Source of the DNA: Geodermatophilus telluris
GTDB taxonomy: Bacteria > Actinomycetota > Actinomycetes > Mycobacteriales > Geodermatophilaceae
Reading direction: 5' to 3'
DNA length: 64,000 nucleotides
Assembly (NCBI RefSeq): GCF_900102745.1
Contig: NZ_FMZF01000006.1
Coordinates: 155,559 to 219,558, forward strand
Positions 54,374-64,000 of the stretch are shown here, one piece after another. The notes beneath the pieces were generated by a model that saw only the letters and a list, made by a program, of their open reading frames with translations, was not told where the DNA came from and searched no databases. Position 1 is the first letter of the stretch. Each line of letters begins with the position of its first letter. The translations under genes were made by a program, and so were the position numbers.

Positions 54374-56155
54374 TCAGAGGTACTGGCCGGTGTTGGTGGC
54401 CGTGTCGATGGCCCGGCCGGACTCGTTGCCCTTGCCGCTGATGAGCGTGCGGATGTAGACGATCCGCTCGCCCTTCTTGCCCGAGATCCGCGCCCAGTCG
54501 TCGGGGTTGGTCGTGTTGGGGAGGTCCTCGTTCTCCTTGAACTCGTCGACGCAGGCCTGCATCAGGTGGCCGACCCGCAGGCCCGCCGTCCCCGTCTCGA
54601 GGTTCTCCTTGATGGCCATCTTCTTGGCGCGGTCGACGATGTTCTGCAGCATGGCGCCGGAGTTGAAGTCCTTGAAGTACAGGACCTCCTTGTCACCGTT
54701 GGCGTAGGTGACCTCGAGGAAGCGGTTCTCCTCGCTCTCGGTGTACATCCGCTCGACGGTGCGCTGGATCATCCCCTGGATGGTCGCCTCGGCACTGCCG
54801 CCGTTCTCGGCGAGGTCGTCGGCGTGGATGGGCAGCGTCGGCGTCAGGTACTTGCTGAAGATGTCGCGCGCGGCCTCGGCGTCGGGCCGCTCGATCTTGA
54901 TCTTCACGTCGAGCCGGCCGGGCCGCAGGATCGCGGGGTCGATCATGTCCTCGCGGTTGGAGGCGCCGATGACGATGACGTTCTCCAGGCCCTCGACGCC
55001 GTCGATCTCGCTGAGCAGCTGCGGCACGATCGTCGACTCGACGTCGGAGGACACGCCCGACCCGCGGGTGCGGAAGATCGAGTCCATCTCGTCGAAGAAC
55101 ACGATGACCGGCGTGCCCTCGCTGGCCTTCTCCCGGGCGCGCTGGAAGACCAGCCGGATGTGCCGCTCGGTCTCGCCGACGTACTTGTTGAGCAGCTCGG
55201 GGCCCTTGATGTTGAGGAAGTAGGACTTCGCCTGCCCCTCCCCCTTCACCGCGGAGACCTTCTTGGCCAGCGAGTTGGCCACGGCCTTGGCGATCAGCGT
55301 CTTGCCACAGCCGGGCGGGCCGTAGAGCAGGATGCCCTTGGGCGGGCGCAGCTCGTACTCGCGGAACAGGTCGGCGTGCAGGAACGGCAGCTCCACGGCG
55401 TCGCGGATCTGCTCGATCTGCCGGGACAGCCCGCCGATGTCGGAGTAGTCGATGTCGGGGACCTCCTCGAGGACGAGCTCCTCGACCTCGCTCTTGGGGA
55501 TCCGCTCGTACACGTAGCCCGACCGCGTCTCCAGCAGCAGCGAGTCGCCCACCCGCAGCGGCTGGTCGGTGAGCGAGTCGGCCAGGAAGACGACCCGCTC
55601 CTCGTCGGTGTGGCCGATGACCAGGGCGCGCGGGGTGAGGCCGTCGACCGGCTCGAGCAGCTCCTTGAGCATGACGACGTCGCCCTGCTTCTCGAAGCCG
55701 CGCGCCTCGACGACGTTCATCGCCTCGTTGAGCATGACCTCCTGGCCGGGGCGCAACTGCTCGCCCTCGACGGCCGGGGAGACCGACACCCGCAGCTTGC
55801 GGCCGCCGGTGAAGACGTCGACGGTGCCGTCGTCGAAGCGGGTCAGGAAGACGCCGTAGCCCGACGGCGGCTGCCCGAGCCGGTCGACCTCCTCCTTGAG
55901 GGTGACCAGCTGCTCGCGGGCGTCGCGCAGGGTGCCGGCCAGCTTGTCGTTGCGCTCGGAGAGGAAGGCCGCGCGGCCCTCCGCCTCGGCGATCCGCTCC
56001 TCGAGGGCGCGCACCTGCCGGGGGCTGTCGGCCACCTTGCGGCGCAGGAGACCGATCTCCTCCTCGAGGTAGGAGATCTGGGCGAGCAGCGCGGACACGT
56101 CTCGTTCGCGCCGCGCCCGGAACTCGTCGGGACCACTTCCAAGGCCGGAGCCCAT
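54374..56155 (-). CDS. mpa: Proteasome-associated AAA ATPase (Mpa/ARC)
   Basis: A 593-residue ring ATPase that recruits pupylated proteins and threads them into the 20S core. An N-terminal coiled coil (about residues 12-95) captures Pup; two OB domains follow; the AAA domain has Walker A GPPGCGKT (279-286) and Walker [12 protein letters not shown]. The C-terminus GQYL is the motif that docks into the proteasome alpha ring. GGAGG precedes ATG. Confidence 0.97.
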   Translation of the reverse strand: MGSGLGSGPDEFRARRERDVSALLAQISYLEEEIGLLRRKVADSPRQVRALEERIAEAEGRAAFLSERNDKLAGTLRDAREQLVTLKEEVDRLGQPPSGYGVFLTRFDDGTVDVFTGGRKLRVSVSPAVEGEQLRPGQEVMLNEAMNVVEARGFEKQGDVVMLKELLEPVDGLTPRALVIGHTDEERVVFLADSLTDQPLRVGDSLLLETRSGYVYERIPKSEVEELVLEEVPDIDYSDIGGLSRQIEQIRDAVELPFLHADLFREYELRPPKGILLYGPPGCGKTLIAKAVANSLAKKVSAVKGEGQAKSYFLNIKGPELLNKYVGETERHIRLVFQRAREKASEGTPVIVFFDEMDSIFRTRGSGVSSDVESTIVPQLLSEIDGVEGLENVIVIGASNREDMIDPAILRPGRLDVKIKIERPDAEAARDIFSKYLTPTLPIHADDLAENGGSAEATIQGMIQRTVERMYTESEENRFLEVTYANGDKEVLYFKDFNSGAMLQNIVDRAKKMAIKENLETGTAGLRVGHLMQACVDEFKENEDLPNTTNPDDWARISGKKGERIVYIRTLISGKGNESGRAIDTATNTGQYL

Positions 56156-56193
56156 CGCGCACCTCCGCAGATCGGCGGGAGCCAGGAGGCAAA

Positions 56194-56199
56194 TCTATA
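56194..56199 (-). promoter_or_regulatory. Candidate -10 element of mpa
   Basis: On the minus strand this reads TATAGA (within TATAGATTTG), about 38 bases before the mpa ATG. Upstream of it, 56238-56264, GTGAC/GTCAC half-sites occur three times, which may be an operator. No clear -35 box is seen. Confidence 0.45.
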
Positions 56200-56283
56200 C
56201 ACGGCGGCCGACACCCCGCCGGGGGCTCGCGCAGACCGTGACGCGCTCGTCACGCCGCCGTGACGGGAGTCCCCGGCCCTCGC

Positions 56284-58257
<1,974 letters not shown>

Positions 58258-58303
58258 TCACCGTTCCGCGCGCGGTGCTGCGTCCCCGTTCGGGTGCGGC
58301 TCA

Positions 58304-58317
58304 GTTGGGGATAACGG
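58304..58317 (+). repeat. Intergenic 14-bp motif, copy 8
   Basis: A full match GTTGGGGATAACGG between two convergent genes (stops at 58224 and 58372), where no promoter is expected. Confidence 0.92.
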
Positions 58318-58371
58318 AAGGGTCCGCCCCACGGCGGTGCACCGGCCGGTGCCGGGAGGCCGGGCCGGCCG

Positions 58372-59103
58372 TCAGTGGCGGCTGGCGGCGGGCTCGCGGG
58401 CGGCGCGGACACCGGCGAGGACGCCGGTGAGGTCGGCGAGGCCGACGCCGGCGAGGGTGTCCCGCAGCACCAGCCCGGGCGCGGGGCTCAGCGGCTGCAG
58501 CGACGGGACGCCGAGCACCGCGCAGCCCGCCGCGAGGCCGGCGGCCACCCCGGCGGCGGAGTCCTCCACGACCACGCAGCGGGCCGGGTCGACACCGAGC
58601 GCCGCCGCGGCCTGCCGGTAGGGCGCCGGGTCGGGCTTGCGGGCGGGCACCTCGTCGCCGCAGACGGTGAGGTCGAACGGCGGGACGTCGGGGAAGGCCC
58701 GCTCCAGCTGGGCGAGCACGAGGTCGGCGAGCCGGCGCGGCGTCGTCGTCACCAGGGCCGTGGGGACGGCGGCGGCGCGCACCTCGGCGATCAGCTCGCG
58801 CGCGCCCGGCCGCCAGTGCAGGTCGCTGGCCAGCAGCCCGGCGACGGTGTCCTCGACCCAGGCGGCGTCGGCCCGCCACCGGTCCTCGCGGTCGAGGCCC
58901 AGGTCGGCGTGCAGGACCTGCATGGAGTGGCGCATCGAGGTGCCCACGGTGGCCTCCCGGCCGGCCGCGCTCAGCTCACCGCCGAGCCGGCGGGCGAGGG
59001 CGAACAGCGCCGTCCCCCAGTGCTCCTCGGTCTCCACGAGGGTGCCGTCCATGTCGAACAGGACAGCGGCGGGATCGGTCCGGCGGTCGGGGGTGGTGGT
59101 CAC
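58372..59103 (-). CDS. HAD family phosphatase
   Basis: A 243-residue HAD hydrolase with FDMDGTLVETEEHWG (nucleophile Asp at about 17), the Thr motif ALVTTTPRR, KPDPAPYRQAA and VVEDSAAGVAAG. It belongs to the phosphoglycolate/beta-phosphoglucomutase-like group; the substrate is not predictable. It lies 88 bases downstream of the dodecin gene on the same strand. Confidence 0.88.
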   Translation of the reverse strand: MTTTPDRRTDPAAVLFDMDGTLVETEEHWGTALFALARRLGGELSAAGREATVGTSMRHSMQVLHADLGLDREDRWRADAAWVEDTVAGLLASDLHWRPGARELIAEVRAAAVPTALVTTTPRRLADLVLAQLERAFPDVPPFDLTVCGDEVPARKPDPAPYRQAAAALGVDPARCVVVEDSAAGVAAGLAAGCAVLGVPSLQPLSPAPGLVLRDTLAGVGLADLTGVLAGVRAAREPAASRH

Positions 59104-59191
59104 TGGTCGTCTTCCGTGCAGACAGCAGGGGCGGTGCGGCCCGCGCCGGCCGACCCGCCCAGTGTCCCACCCCCGGCCGCGGGGGCGCGGA

Positions 59192-59401
59192 TCAGTCCTC
59201 GACGCGGAAGCCGATCTTCAGCGTCACCTGGAAGTACGCGACGTCGCCGTCGGCGACCTGGCCGCGGACCTCCTGGACCTCGAACCACTCCAGGTTGCGG
59301 ACCGTCTCGGCGGCCTTGCGGACGGCGGTGCGGATGGCGTCGTCCACGCTCGTCGGGCTGCTGCCCACGATCTCGCTGAGCCGGTACACGTGGTTGCTCA
59401 C
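59192..59401 (-). CDS. Dodecin (flavin-binding storage protein)
   Basis: A 69-residue protein with the dodecin pattern: HVYRLSEIVGSSPTSVDDAI, a long helix, and LEWFEVQEVRGQVADGDVAYFQVTLKIGFRV, whose Trp stacks on flavin in the dodecamer. It binds flavin (or coenzyme A in some bacteria) and buffers free flavin. GGAGAG precedes ATG. Confidence 0.95.
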   Translation of the reverse strand: MSNHVYRLSEIVGSSPTSVDDAIRTAVRKAAETVRNLEWFEVQEVRGQVADGDVAYFQVTLKIGFRVED

Positions 59402-59451
59402 AGCGCTCTCCTCTCCGGCCGGGGACGGTCGGTGCGCCTAGCATCGTCGCG

Positions 59452-59883
59452 GTGCCCGATCGCTCGCACGCCCAGGTCGTCCTCGGCCAGCAGGTCTACC
59501 CCGTCCTCGAGCAGTGCCGGAAGCCCGAGGTGCTGTGGGCCAAGCTCGCCACGGGCAACTACGACTGGCTCGGCGTCCGCCGCAACGGCCGGTACGTGCT
59601 GGGCCGGCCCCGGCTGTCCGCCGTCGTCCCGGAGGAGCCCGGCCCGCTGCCGGACGACGCGCGCGAGCCGCACCGCATCGAGTCGCTGGCACCGCTGCAG
59701 CGGGTGCCGCGGTGGGAGGCCTACCCGACGGCCGAGGAGGCCCGCGACACCTTCGGCCGGCTGGTGCAGGGCGACCCGATCACCCCGCTGCGCACCTCCG
59801 GGGTGTGGCGGGCGCGGCTGGTCGTCGACGGCCGGCCGGTCGAGGAGCGGCTGGTCGTCCGCCCGCTGCCCCGGCTGGTCTGA
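59452..59883 (+). CDS. Conserved hypothetical protein
   Basis: A 143-residue basic protein without signal peptide, membrane helix or known motif. It contains KPEVLWAKLATGNYDWLGVRRNGRYVLGRPRL and RTSGVWRARLVVDGRPVEERL, which read like two small beta-rich units. TAGCAT (59439-59444) ends 7 nt before the GTG, so it is expressed as a leaderless message. It is convergent with the sugar porter gene. Confidence 0.65.
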   Translation: MPDRSHAQVVLGQQVYPVLEQCRKPEVLWAKLATGNYDWLGVRRNGRYVLGRPRLSAVVPEEPGPLPDDAREPHRIESLAPLQRVPRWEAYPTAEEARDTFGRLVQGDPITPLRTSGVWRARLVVDGRPVEERLVVRPLPRLV

Positions 59884-59894
59884 CCCGGACACGG

Positions 59895-59933
59895 CGGTGC
59901 CCGCCACCCCGGACAGCGGGGTGACGGGCACCG
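59895..59933. terminator. Bidirectional terminator
   Basis: Arms of 16 bases (59895-59910 and 59918-59933, CGGTGCCCGCCACCCC with its complement, one mismatch) flank a 7-base loop, between convergent stops at 59883 and 59947. Confidence 0.8.
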
Positions 59934-59946
59934 TCGGGCGGGGTGG

Positions 59947-61401
59947 TCAGCCGCCGTGGACGCCGACCGGGGCCTCGCGGACCTCGGCCGGGGAGTGGGT
60001 CCGGAAGTCGTCCTCGAGCTCCTCGAGCGAGCGGCCCCGGGTCTCCGGCGCGAACTTCTTGACGAAGGTGAGCGAGCCGACGTTGACCAGCGCGAACAGC
60101 CCGAAGGTCAGCGTCGCGCCGAGGGACGCCACCAGCGGCGGGAAGGCGAAGGAGATGGCCGCGTTCACCGTCCACAGCACGAAGACGGCGATGCCCATGG
60201 CGAACCCGCGGATGGTCATCGGGAAGATCTCCGACAGCAGCAGCCACACCAGCGTGCCGATGAACGTCTGCACGAAGAAGACGACGAACAGCATGGCGGC
60301 GAGGATCAGGTAGCTGCGGAAGCCCGACTCCGGCAGCAGGAACGACAGCGCCAGCACCGCGTGCCCGGCGGCCACCCCGGTGAACCCGGTGAGCAGCAGC
60401 GGCCGCCGGTTGATGCGGCCGATGAGGACGATGCCGAGGATCGTGCCGATGATGCCGACGACGCCGACGGTGATGGTGAGGATGAGCGACGCGCTGGCCC
60501 CGAGGCCGGTCGACTCGAGGATGGTCGGCGCGTAGTAGTTCACCGTGTTGATGCCGGTGGCCTGCTGCACCGTGGCCAGCCCGCAGCCGATCCAGAGGAT
60601 CCGGCGCATCCACGGGAAGGCCCGCAGGTCGCGCATCGCCGCGCCCTTGTCCTCGGTGACGTCGCGCTGGGCGTGCTGGGCGATGACGTTGTACTCCTCG
60701 GCGGCCTCGGCCGGGTCCCGGCTGAGGCTCAGCACCCGCCGGGTGTCCTCCAGCCGGCCGCGCACGGCGTACCAGCGCGGCGAGTCGGGCAGGAAGAACA
60801 TGCCGACGAACAGCGCGACCGCGGGGACGGTGGCCACCGCGAGCATCCAGCGCCACACGTGCGGGTCCTTGATGAGGGCGTCGAGCAGGGCGTTCATCGC
60901 GAAGGCGAGGAACTGGCCGGTGACGATCATCAGCTCGTTGATGGTGACCATCCGGCCGCGCCGGTCGGCGGGGGCCATCTCGGCCAGGTACAGCGGGCAG
61001 GTGGCGGCTGCGGCCCCGACGCCGAAACCGAGCAGGATGCGGCCACCGGTCATGACGCCGACGTTGGGCGCCACCGCGCAGATCAGCGCGCCGACGAGGA
61101 ACAGCCCGGCGCACACGAGCAGGCTGCCCTTGCGGCCGAGGGCGTCGGCGAGCTTGCCGCCGAGCAGCGCGCCGAACGCCGCGCCGGGGAACAGCAGCGA
61201 GCTGACGACGACGGCCTCGCTGAACGTGGTGAGGGCGAGGTCCTCCTTCATGTAGAGGAGGGCACCGGAGATGACCCCGGTGTCGTAGCCGAACAGCAGA
61301 CCGCCGAGCGTGGAGATCACCGTCAGCTTGACGAGGAACCGGTTGTGCGCCGGCGAGCGCTGCGCGCCGGTGGACGTCCCGGAGGAGGAGTGGATCGACA
61401 T
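59947..61401 (-). CDS. Sugar porter family MFS transporter, probably for inositol or a sugar
   Basis: A 484-residue inner-membrane symporter with about twelve helices and the sugar-porter signatures GGLLFGYDTGVISGAL, GGKLADALGRKGSL, FLPDSPRWYAVRGR, QQATGINTVNYYAPTILE and PETRGRSLEELE. It is closest in style to IolT-like proton symporters for myo-inositol. The GntR-type gene and an IolR-like site nearby fit that, but the substrate is inferred. Confidence 0.85.
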   Translation of the reverse strand: MSIHSSSGTSTGAQRSPAHNRFLVKLTVISTLGGLLFGYDTGVISGALLYMKEDLALTTFSEAVVVSSLLFPGAAFGALLGGKLADALGRKGSLLVCAGLFLVGALICAVAPNVGVMTGGRILLGFGVGAAAATCPLYLAEMAPADRRGRMVTINELMIVTGQFLAFAMNALLDALIKDPHVWRWMLAVATVPAVALFVGMFFLPDSPRWYAVRGRLEDTRRVLSLSRDPAEAAEEYNVIAQHAQRDVTEDKGAAMRDLRAFPWMRRILWIGCGLATVQQATGINTVNYYAPTILESTGLGASASLILTITVGVVGIIGTILGIVLIGRINRRPLLLTGFTGVAAGHAVLALSFLLPESGFRSYLILAAMLFVVFFVQTFIGTLVWLLLSEIFPMTIRGFAMGIAVFVLWTVNAAISFAFPPLVASLGATLTFGLFALVNVGSLTFVKKFAPETRGRSLEELEDDFRTHSPAEVREAPVGVHGG

Positions 61402-61656
61402 GGCCGCTCTTTCGGGGGTGGAGGGCGTCGTGGCCCCGGGTGGGAGGTGCGGACGGGTCGGGCAGGTGGGGAGTCAGTGGGCCGGCGCGGCGGCGGGGTC
61501 CCGGCCCCGGGGCCGGCCGCACGGGGCCCGGCGCCGGGCCGCGCGCGGCCGGCGGGCCGGGACCGGACGGTCGGGTGGGGCGCAGGGGACGGCGGTGGCG
61601 CGTCCCCACCGGCGAGCCGGGTGCCGGGGCCGCGGGCCATCGCGGAGGATGGCGCC

Positions 61657-62892
61657 GTGGCTCCCTGGCGTCGGAGCGGGCGCGGGCCCGTCCCGGAACT
61701 CGTCGCGGGCGCCGTGCACCTCGTGCGCCGGCGCGCCCGCTCCGCGGCGTTCCGCGCACTCCGGCTGACCGGGGCGACCGTGGCCGCCTACGTCGTCGCC
61801 CAGCTCGTCGGGCTGCACGACCCGCCACCGCTGATCGCCGCGCTCACCGCGCTGCTGGTCGTGCAGGCCACGCTCACCAGCACGCTGGTCAACGGGGTGC
61901 AGCGGGTGCTCAGCGTGGTGGCGGGCGTCGCCCTGGCGGTGGGGTTCGTCGCCGTCGTGGGCCTCACCTGGTGGAGCCTCGGAGCGCTGGTCGCGGCCGC
62001 GATCGTCGTCGGCCAGCTCTTGCGGCTGGGACCGCACCTGGTCGAGGTGCCGATCAGCGCGATGCTGGTGCTCGGGGTCGGCGCCTCCGGAGCCGAGTCC
62101 TACGGCGGCGACCGGGTGCTGGAGACGCTCCTGGGCGCGGCCGTCGGCATGCTCGTCAACGTGGCGTTCCCACCGGCCGTGCGGACCCGGCACGCGATCC
62201 GGTCCGTCGAGCGGTTCGCCGGGGAGATCGCCGCGCTCCTCGACGACGCCGCGGGCACGCTCCTGGCCGGCCCGGTGTCCCCGGAGCAGTCCGCGCGCTG
62301 GCTGCAGGACGCCCGCCGGCTCAACCGGCACGTCCCCCGCCTGGACCGGGCGCTCGCCCACGCCGAGGAGAGCCGCCGGCTCAACGTGCGCGCCCTGCGC
62401 TCGCCCTGGGCGCCCAGCGGCGTGCGCGCCGGGCTGGACGCGCTGGAGTACACCTCGGTGTCGCTGCGGACGCTGTTCCGCGCGGTGGACGACGCCACCC
62501 GCGAGCGCACCGGGATCGGCGAGGACGCCGGGTACGCCGACACCGTCCGGCGCACCACGGCCAGCCTGCTCGAGCGCATGGGCACCGTCGTGCAGGAGTT
62601 CGGCCGGGCGCTCACGGCGGGGCCCGGGGACGCCCGGCGCGCCGCGGAGGAGCGGCTGGCGTCCGCCCTCACGGCCCTGGCCAGCGGCCGGGCACTGGTG
62701 GCGGACCTGCTCATCGGCGACCCGCGCAGCCGCACGGGGCTGTGGGAGCTGAACTCCGCGCTGCTCACCACCGTCGACCGCATGCTCGACGAGCTGGGTC
62801 CCGGGCCGGCCGGCGCCGCCGAGGCGCTGCCGGCCCCCCGCGCCGCGCTGCTCGCCCCGCACCGGCTGCGGCTGGGCCGCCGCCCGTCCTGA
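61657..62892 (+). CDS. FUSC family membrane protein (aromatic acid exporter-like)
   Basis: A 411-residue protein with five to six helices in residues about 30-170 (ALTALLVVQATLTSTLVNGVQ, VLETLLGAAVGMLVNVAFPP) and a long cytoplasmic helical part behind. This is the layout of FUSC/ArAE proteins such as YgaH-like or DUF939 members, some of which export aromatic acids. GGAGGA lies 8 bases before the GTG at 61657; the frame is open further upstream. It is divergent from the porter gene with 255 bases between. Confidence 0.8.
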   Translation: MAPWRRSGRGPVPELVAGAVHLVRRRARSAAFRALRLTGATVAAYVVAQLVGLHDPPPLIAALTALLVVQATLTSTLVNGVQRVLSVVAGVALAVGFVAVVGLTWWSLGALVAAAIVVGQLLRLGPHLVEVPISAMLVLGVGASGAESYGGDRVLETLLGAAVGMLVNVAFPPAVRTRHAIRSVERFAGEIAALLDDAAGTLLAGPVSPEQSARWLQDARRLNRHVPRLDRALAHAEESRRLNVRALRSPWAPSGVRAGLDALEYTSVSLRTLFRAVDDATRERTGIGEDAGYADTVRRTTASLLERMGTVVQEFGRALTAGPGDARRAAEERLASALTALASGRALVADLLIGDPRSRTGLWELNSALLTTVDRMLDELGPGPAGAAEALPAPRAALLAPHRLRLGRRPS

Positions 62893-62903
62893 GGCCGGCC
62901 GTC

Positions 62904-62926
62904 CCCCGGCGGCGGGGCCGCCGGGG
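62904..62926. terminator. Hairpin between FUSC and tautomerase genes
   Basis: A perfect 9-bp stem (CCCCGGCGG and CCGCCGGGG) has a 5-base loop, 12 bases after the FUSC stop and between convergent genes. Confidence 0.55.
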
Positions 62927-63003
62927 AGGACCGGGTGCCGTGCGGTCACGTCGTGCCTCCTCGGGTGCGGGGGTGGGTGGGGCGCCGGGGTTCCGGGCGC
63001 GGG

Positions 63004-63396
63004 TCAGAGGTCGCCGTCGAGGAACTGCGCGCGGCCGAGTCCGAAGGACCAGTCGGCGCGGGTGTTGCCGACGACGGACACGACGAGGTCGCCCGGGGGC
63101 AGCCCGGTGGCCTCCCCGAGGCGGGCGCACAGCCCGGCGTAGAGGGCGCGCTTCTGCTCGTCCGAGCGCCCCTGCTGGACGACCTGCAGCACGACCAGGT
63201 CGTCGGTGCGCTCGATGCCCAGGCCGGTGTCCTCGCAGATCAGCTGCCCGGGCCGGTGCTCGGTGAGCACCTGGTAGCGGTCGCCGGGCGGTGCGGCGAA
63301 GACGTCGAGCAGGACCTCCTGCACGGTGTCGGCCAGCAGGCGGAGCTGCTCGGGGGTGCGCCGTCCCTCGACGACGTCGATGCGGACCAGGGGCAC
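63004..63396 (-). CDS. Tautomerase family protein
   Basis: A 130-residue protein starting MPLVRIDVVEGRR; Pro2, exposed after Met removal, is the catalytic base of the 4-oxalocrotonate tautomerase superfamily. The length of about 130 residues is that of the fused (two-unit) members rather than the 62-residue ones. The substrate is unknown. A likely operator lies about 60 bases upstream of the GTG start. Confidence 0.85.
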   Translation of the reverse strand: MPLVRIDVVEGRRTPEQLRLLADTVQEVLLDVFAAPPGDRYQVLTEHRPGQLICEDTGLGIERTDDLVVLQVVQQGRSDEQKRALYAGLCARLGEATGLPPGDLVVSVVGNTRADWSFGLGRAQFLDGDL

Positions 63397-63448
63397 GGGG
63401 CCTCCCTCGACGTGGGGTCGGCCGGCGTGACGCCGGCCACACGCTGAG

Positions 63449-63475
63449 GGACTATGTCAGGACATTAGGACTTTG
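63449..63475. promoter_or_regulatory. Candidate operator resembling an IolR/GntR site
   Basis: TGTCAGGACA (63455-63464; TGTCCTGACA on the minus strand) fits KGWCHTRACA, the site I know for the GntR-type inositol regulator IolR of Corynebacterium, at all ten positions. It is surrounded by the direct repeats GGACTATG, GGACATTA and GGACTTTG. The patch is AT-rich and lies between the GntR stop and the tautomerase start, so it may control the tautomerase gene. Confidence 0.5.
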
Positions 63476-63593
63476 TGAAGCCCCATTCGGCAGATCCCGC
63501 GCCCGGTCCGTCGGGACACGCCGGGAGGCGGGGCGGGCAGGCGGGCACTCCCCGTGCCGGAGGGCGCGGGGCGCGGGGGTCGGCGGGGTGCCG

Positions 63594-64000
63594 TCAGCGG
63601 CCGACGAGCGTCGTCTCGAAGTCGTAGCGCGAGGCGCGGTAGACGTGCCGGCCGTGCTCGACCGCGACGCCCTTGTCGTCGAAGGCGGTGCGCTGCATGG
63701 TCAGCAGCGCCGAGCGCGGCGGCTCGTCGAGCAGCCGCGCCTCGTCGGCGCGGGCCAGCCGGGCGCCGATGCGCTGGTGCGCCACGCGCAGGTGCACCCC
63801 CTGGCCGCGCAGGTACTGGTAGAGCCCGCGCTCGCCGAGCTCGGCCGGCGTCGGGTCGAAGCGCCCGGGCAGGTAGTTGGTCAGCACGGCCAGCGGCTCG
63901 CCGCGGGTCCGGCGCAGCCGGCGCAGGGTGACGACCTCCTCCCCCGCGGCCAGGTCCAGCTCCGCGGCGACGTCGGCCGGCGCGGGCACCCGCTCCAGGG
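63594..64000 (-). CDS. GntR family transcriptional regulator, UTRA domain only (5-prime end outside window)
   Basis: The visible 135 codons form a UTRA ligand-binding domain: VVTLRRLRRTRGEPLAVLTNYLP, YQYLRGQGVHLRVAHQRIGA, LLTMQRTAFDDKGVAVEHGRHVYRASRYDFE. The N-terminal winged helix that binds DNA is beyond the right edge. Actinobacterial members of this look often stand beside inositol-catabolism genes; that link is an inference here. The gene does not overlap the tautomerase gene; 197 bases with the operator-like site lie between them. Confidence 0.85.
   Translation of the reverse strand, partial: LERVPAPADVAAELDLAAGEEVVTLRRLRRTRGEPLAVLTNYLPGRFDPTPAELGERGLYQYLRGQGVHLRVAHQRIGARLARADEARLLDEPPRSALLTMQRTAFDDKGVAVEHGRHVYRASRYDFETTLVGR

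Noticed and set aside
63004-64000. Mobile element or prophage at the right edge
   Set aside because: No integrase, transposase, direct repeats or tRNA were seen; codon use is like that of the rest of the window.

Overview
The window is chromosomal DNA of a very GC-rich actinobacterium. Codon third positions are almost all G or C and GTG starts are common. It carries a Pup-proteasome cluster, RbpA, a Lnt/Ppm pair, WYL regulators and HelY. Gene content and protein style fit the Geodermatophilaceae (Blastococcus, Geodermatophilus, Modestobacter) best; that family placement is inference. No tRNA, rRNA, prophage, plasmid origin or CRISPR array is seen. Three stretches keep the gene order I know from Mycobacterium: nuclease-MerR-gcvP (Rv1829 to Rv1832), rbpA-ppm-fxsA (Rv2050 to Rv2053c), and pepQ-exonuclease-helY-tatCA-pafCBA-prcAB-pup-dop-mpa-trmI-RecB-like (Rv2089c to Rv2119).

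Layout. 0-6 kb: end of a bifunctional-nuclease gene, a MerR regulator, glycine dehydrogenase gcvP, a palindrome plus 14-bp tandem repeat, then DUF5701, lipoprotein and DUF5999 genes. 6-13 kb: coaA, a GNAT enzyme, a beta-lactamase-fold protein, a YbhB protein, and a beta-phosphoglucomutase/GH65 phosphorylase pair. 13-20 kb (most accessory): M50 peptidase, LysE exporter, an MFS transporter with a large extra domain, a divergent DppB/DppC-like permease pair without its partners, and long non-coding stretches with palindromes and repeats. 20-33 kb: lipid and envelope genes (GDPD, two PlsC acyltransferases, Lnt, Ppm), UMF1 transporter, thymidine kinase, rbpA behind a SigR-type promoter, DHFR-like protein, FxsA, amidohydrolase and YbdK-type ligase. 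33-35 kb: a possible inactive tyrosine-recombinase-like gene and a radical-SAM gene behind a LexA box. 35-57 kb: peptidase, exonuclease, HelY, Tat export and the whole Pup-proteasome system. In this system Pup (51502-51711) is attached by PafA, removed by Dop, unfolded by Mpa and degraded by PrcBA; PafBC are DNA-damage regulators. An endonuclease gene and an acyl-CoA-dehydrogenase-like gene sit inside it. 57-64 kb: RecB-like nuclease, HAD phosphatase, dodecin, a sugar/inositol porter, a FUSC protein, a tautomerase and the end of a GntR regulator.

Three genome-wide signals stand out. (1) A 14-bp motif, GTTGGGGATAACGG, occurs eight times, always between genes and without a fixed orientation to them. 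(2) A hairpin element of about 50 bp has a conserved core, but the outer stems change sequence from copy to copy and still pair; one copy lies in frame inside fxsA. (3) A TANNNT box ends 6-8 nt before the start codon of about 17 genes, the signature of leaderless transcription; I used it to choose several starts.
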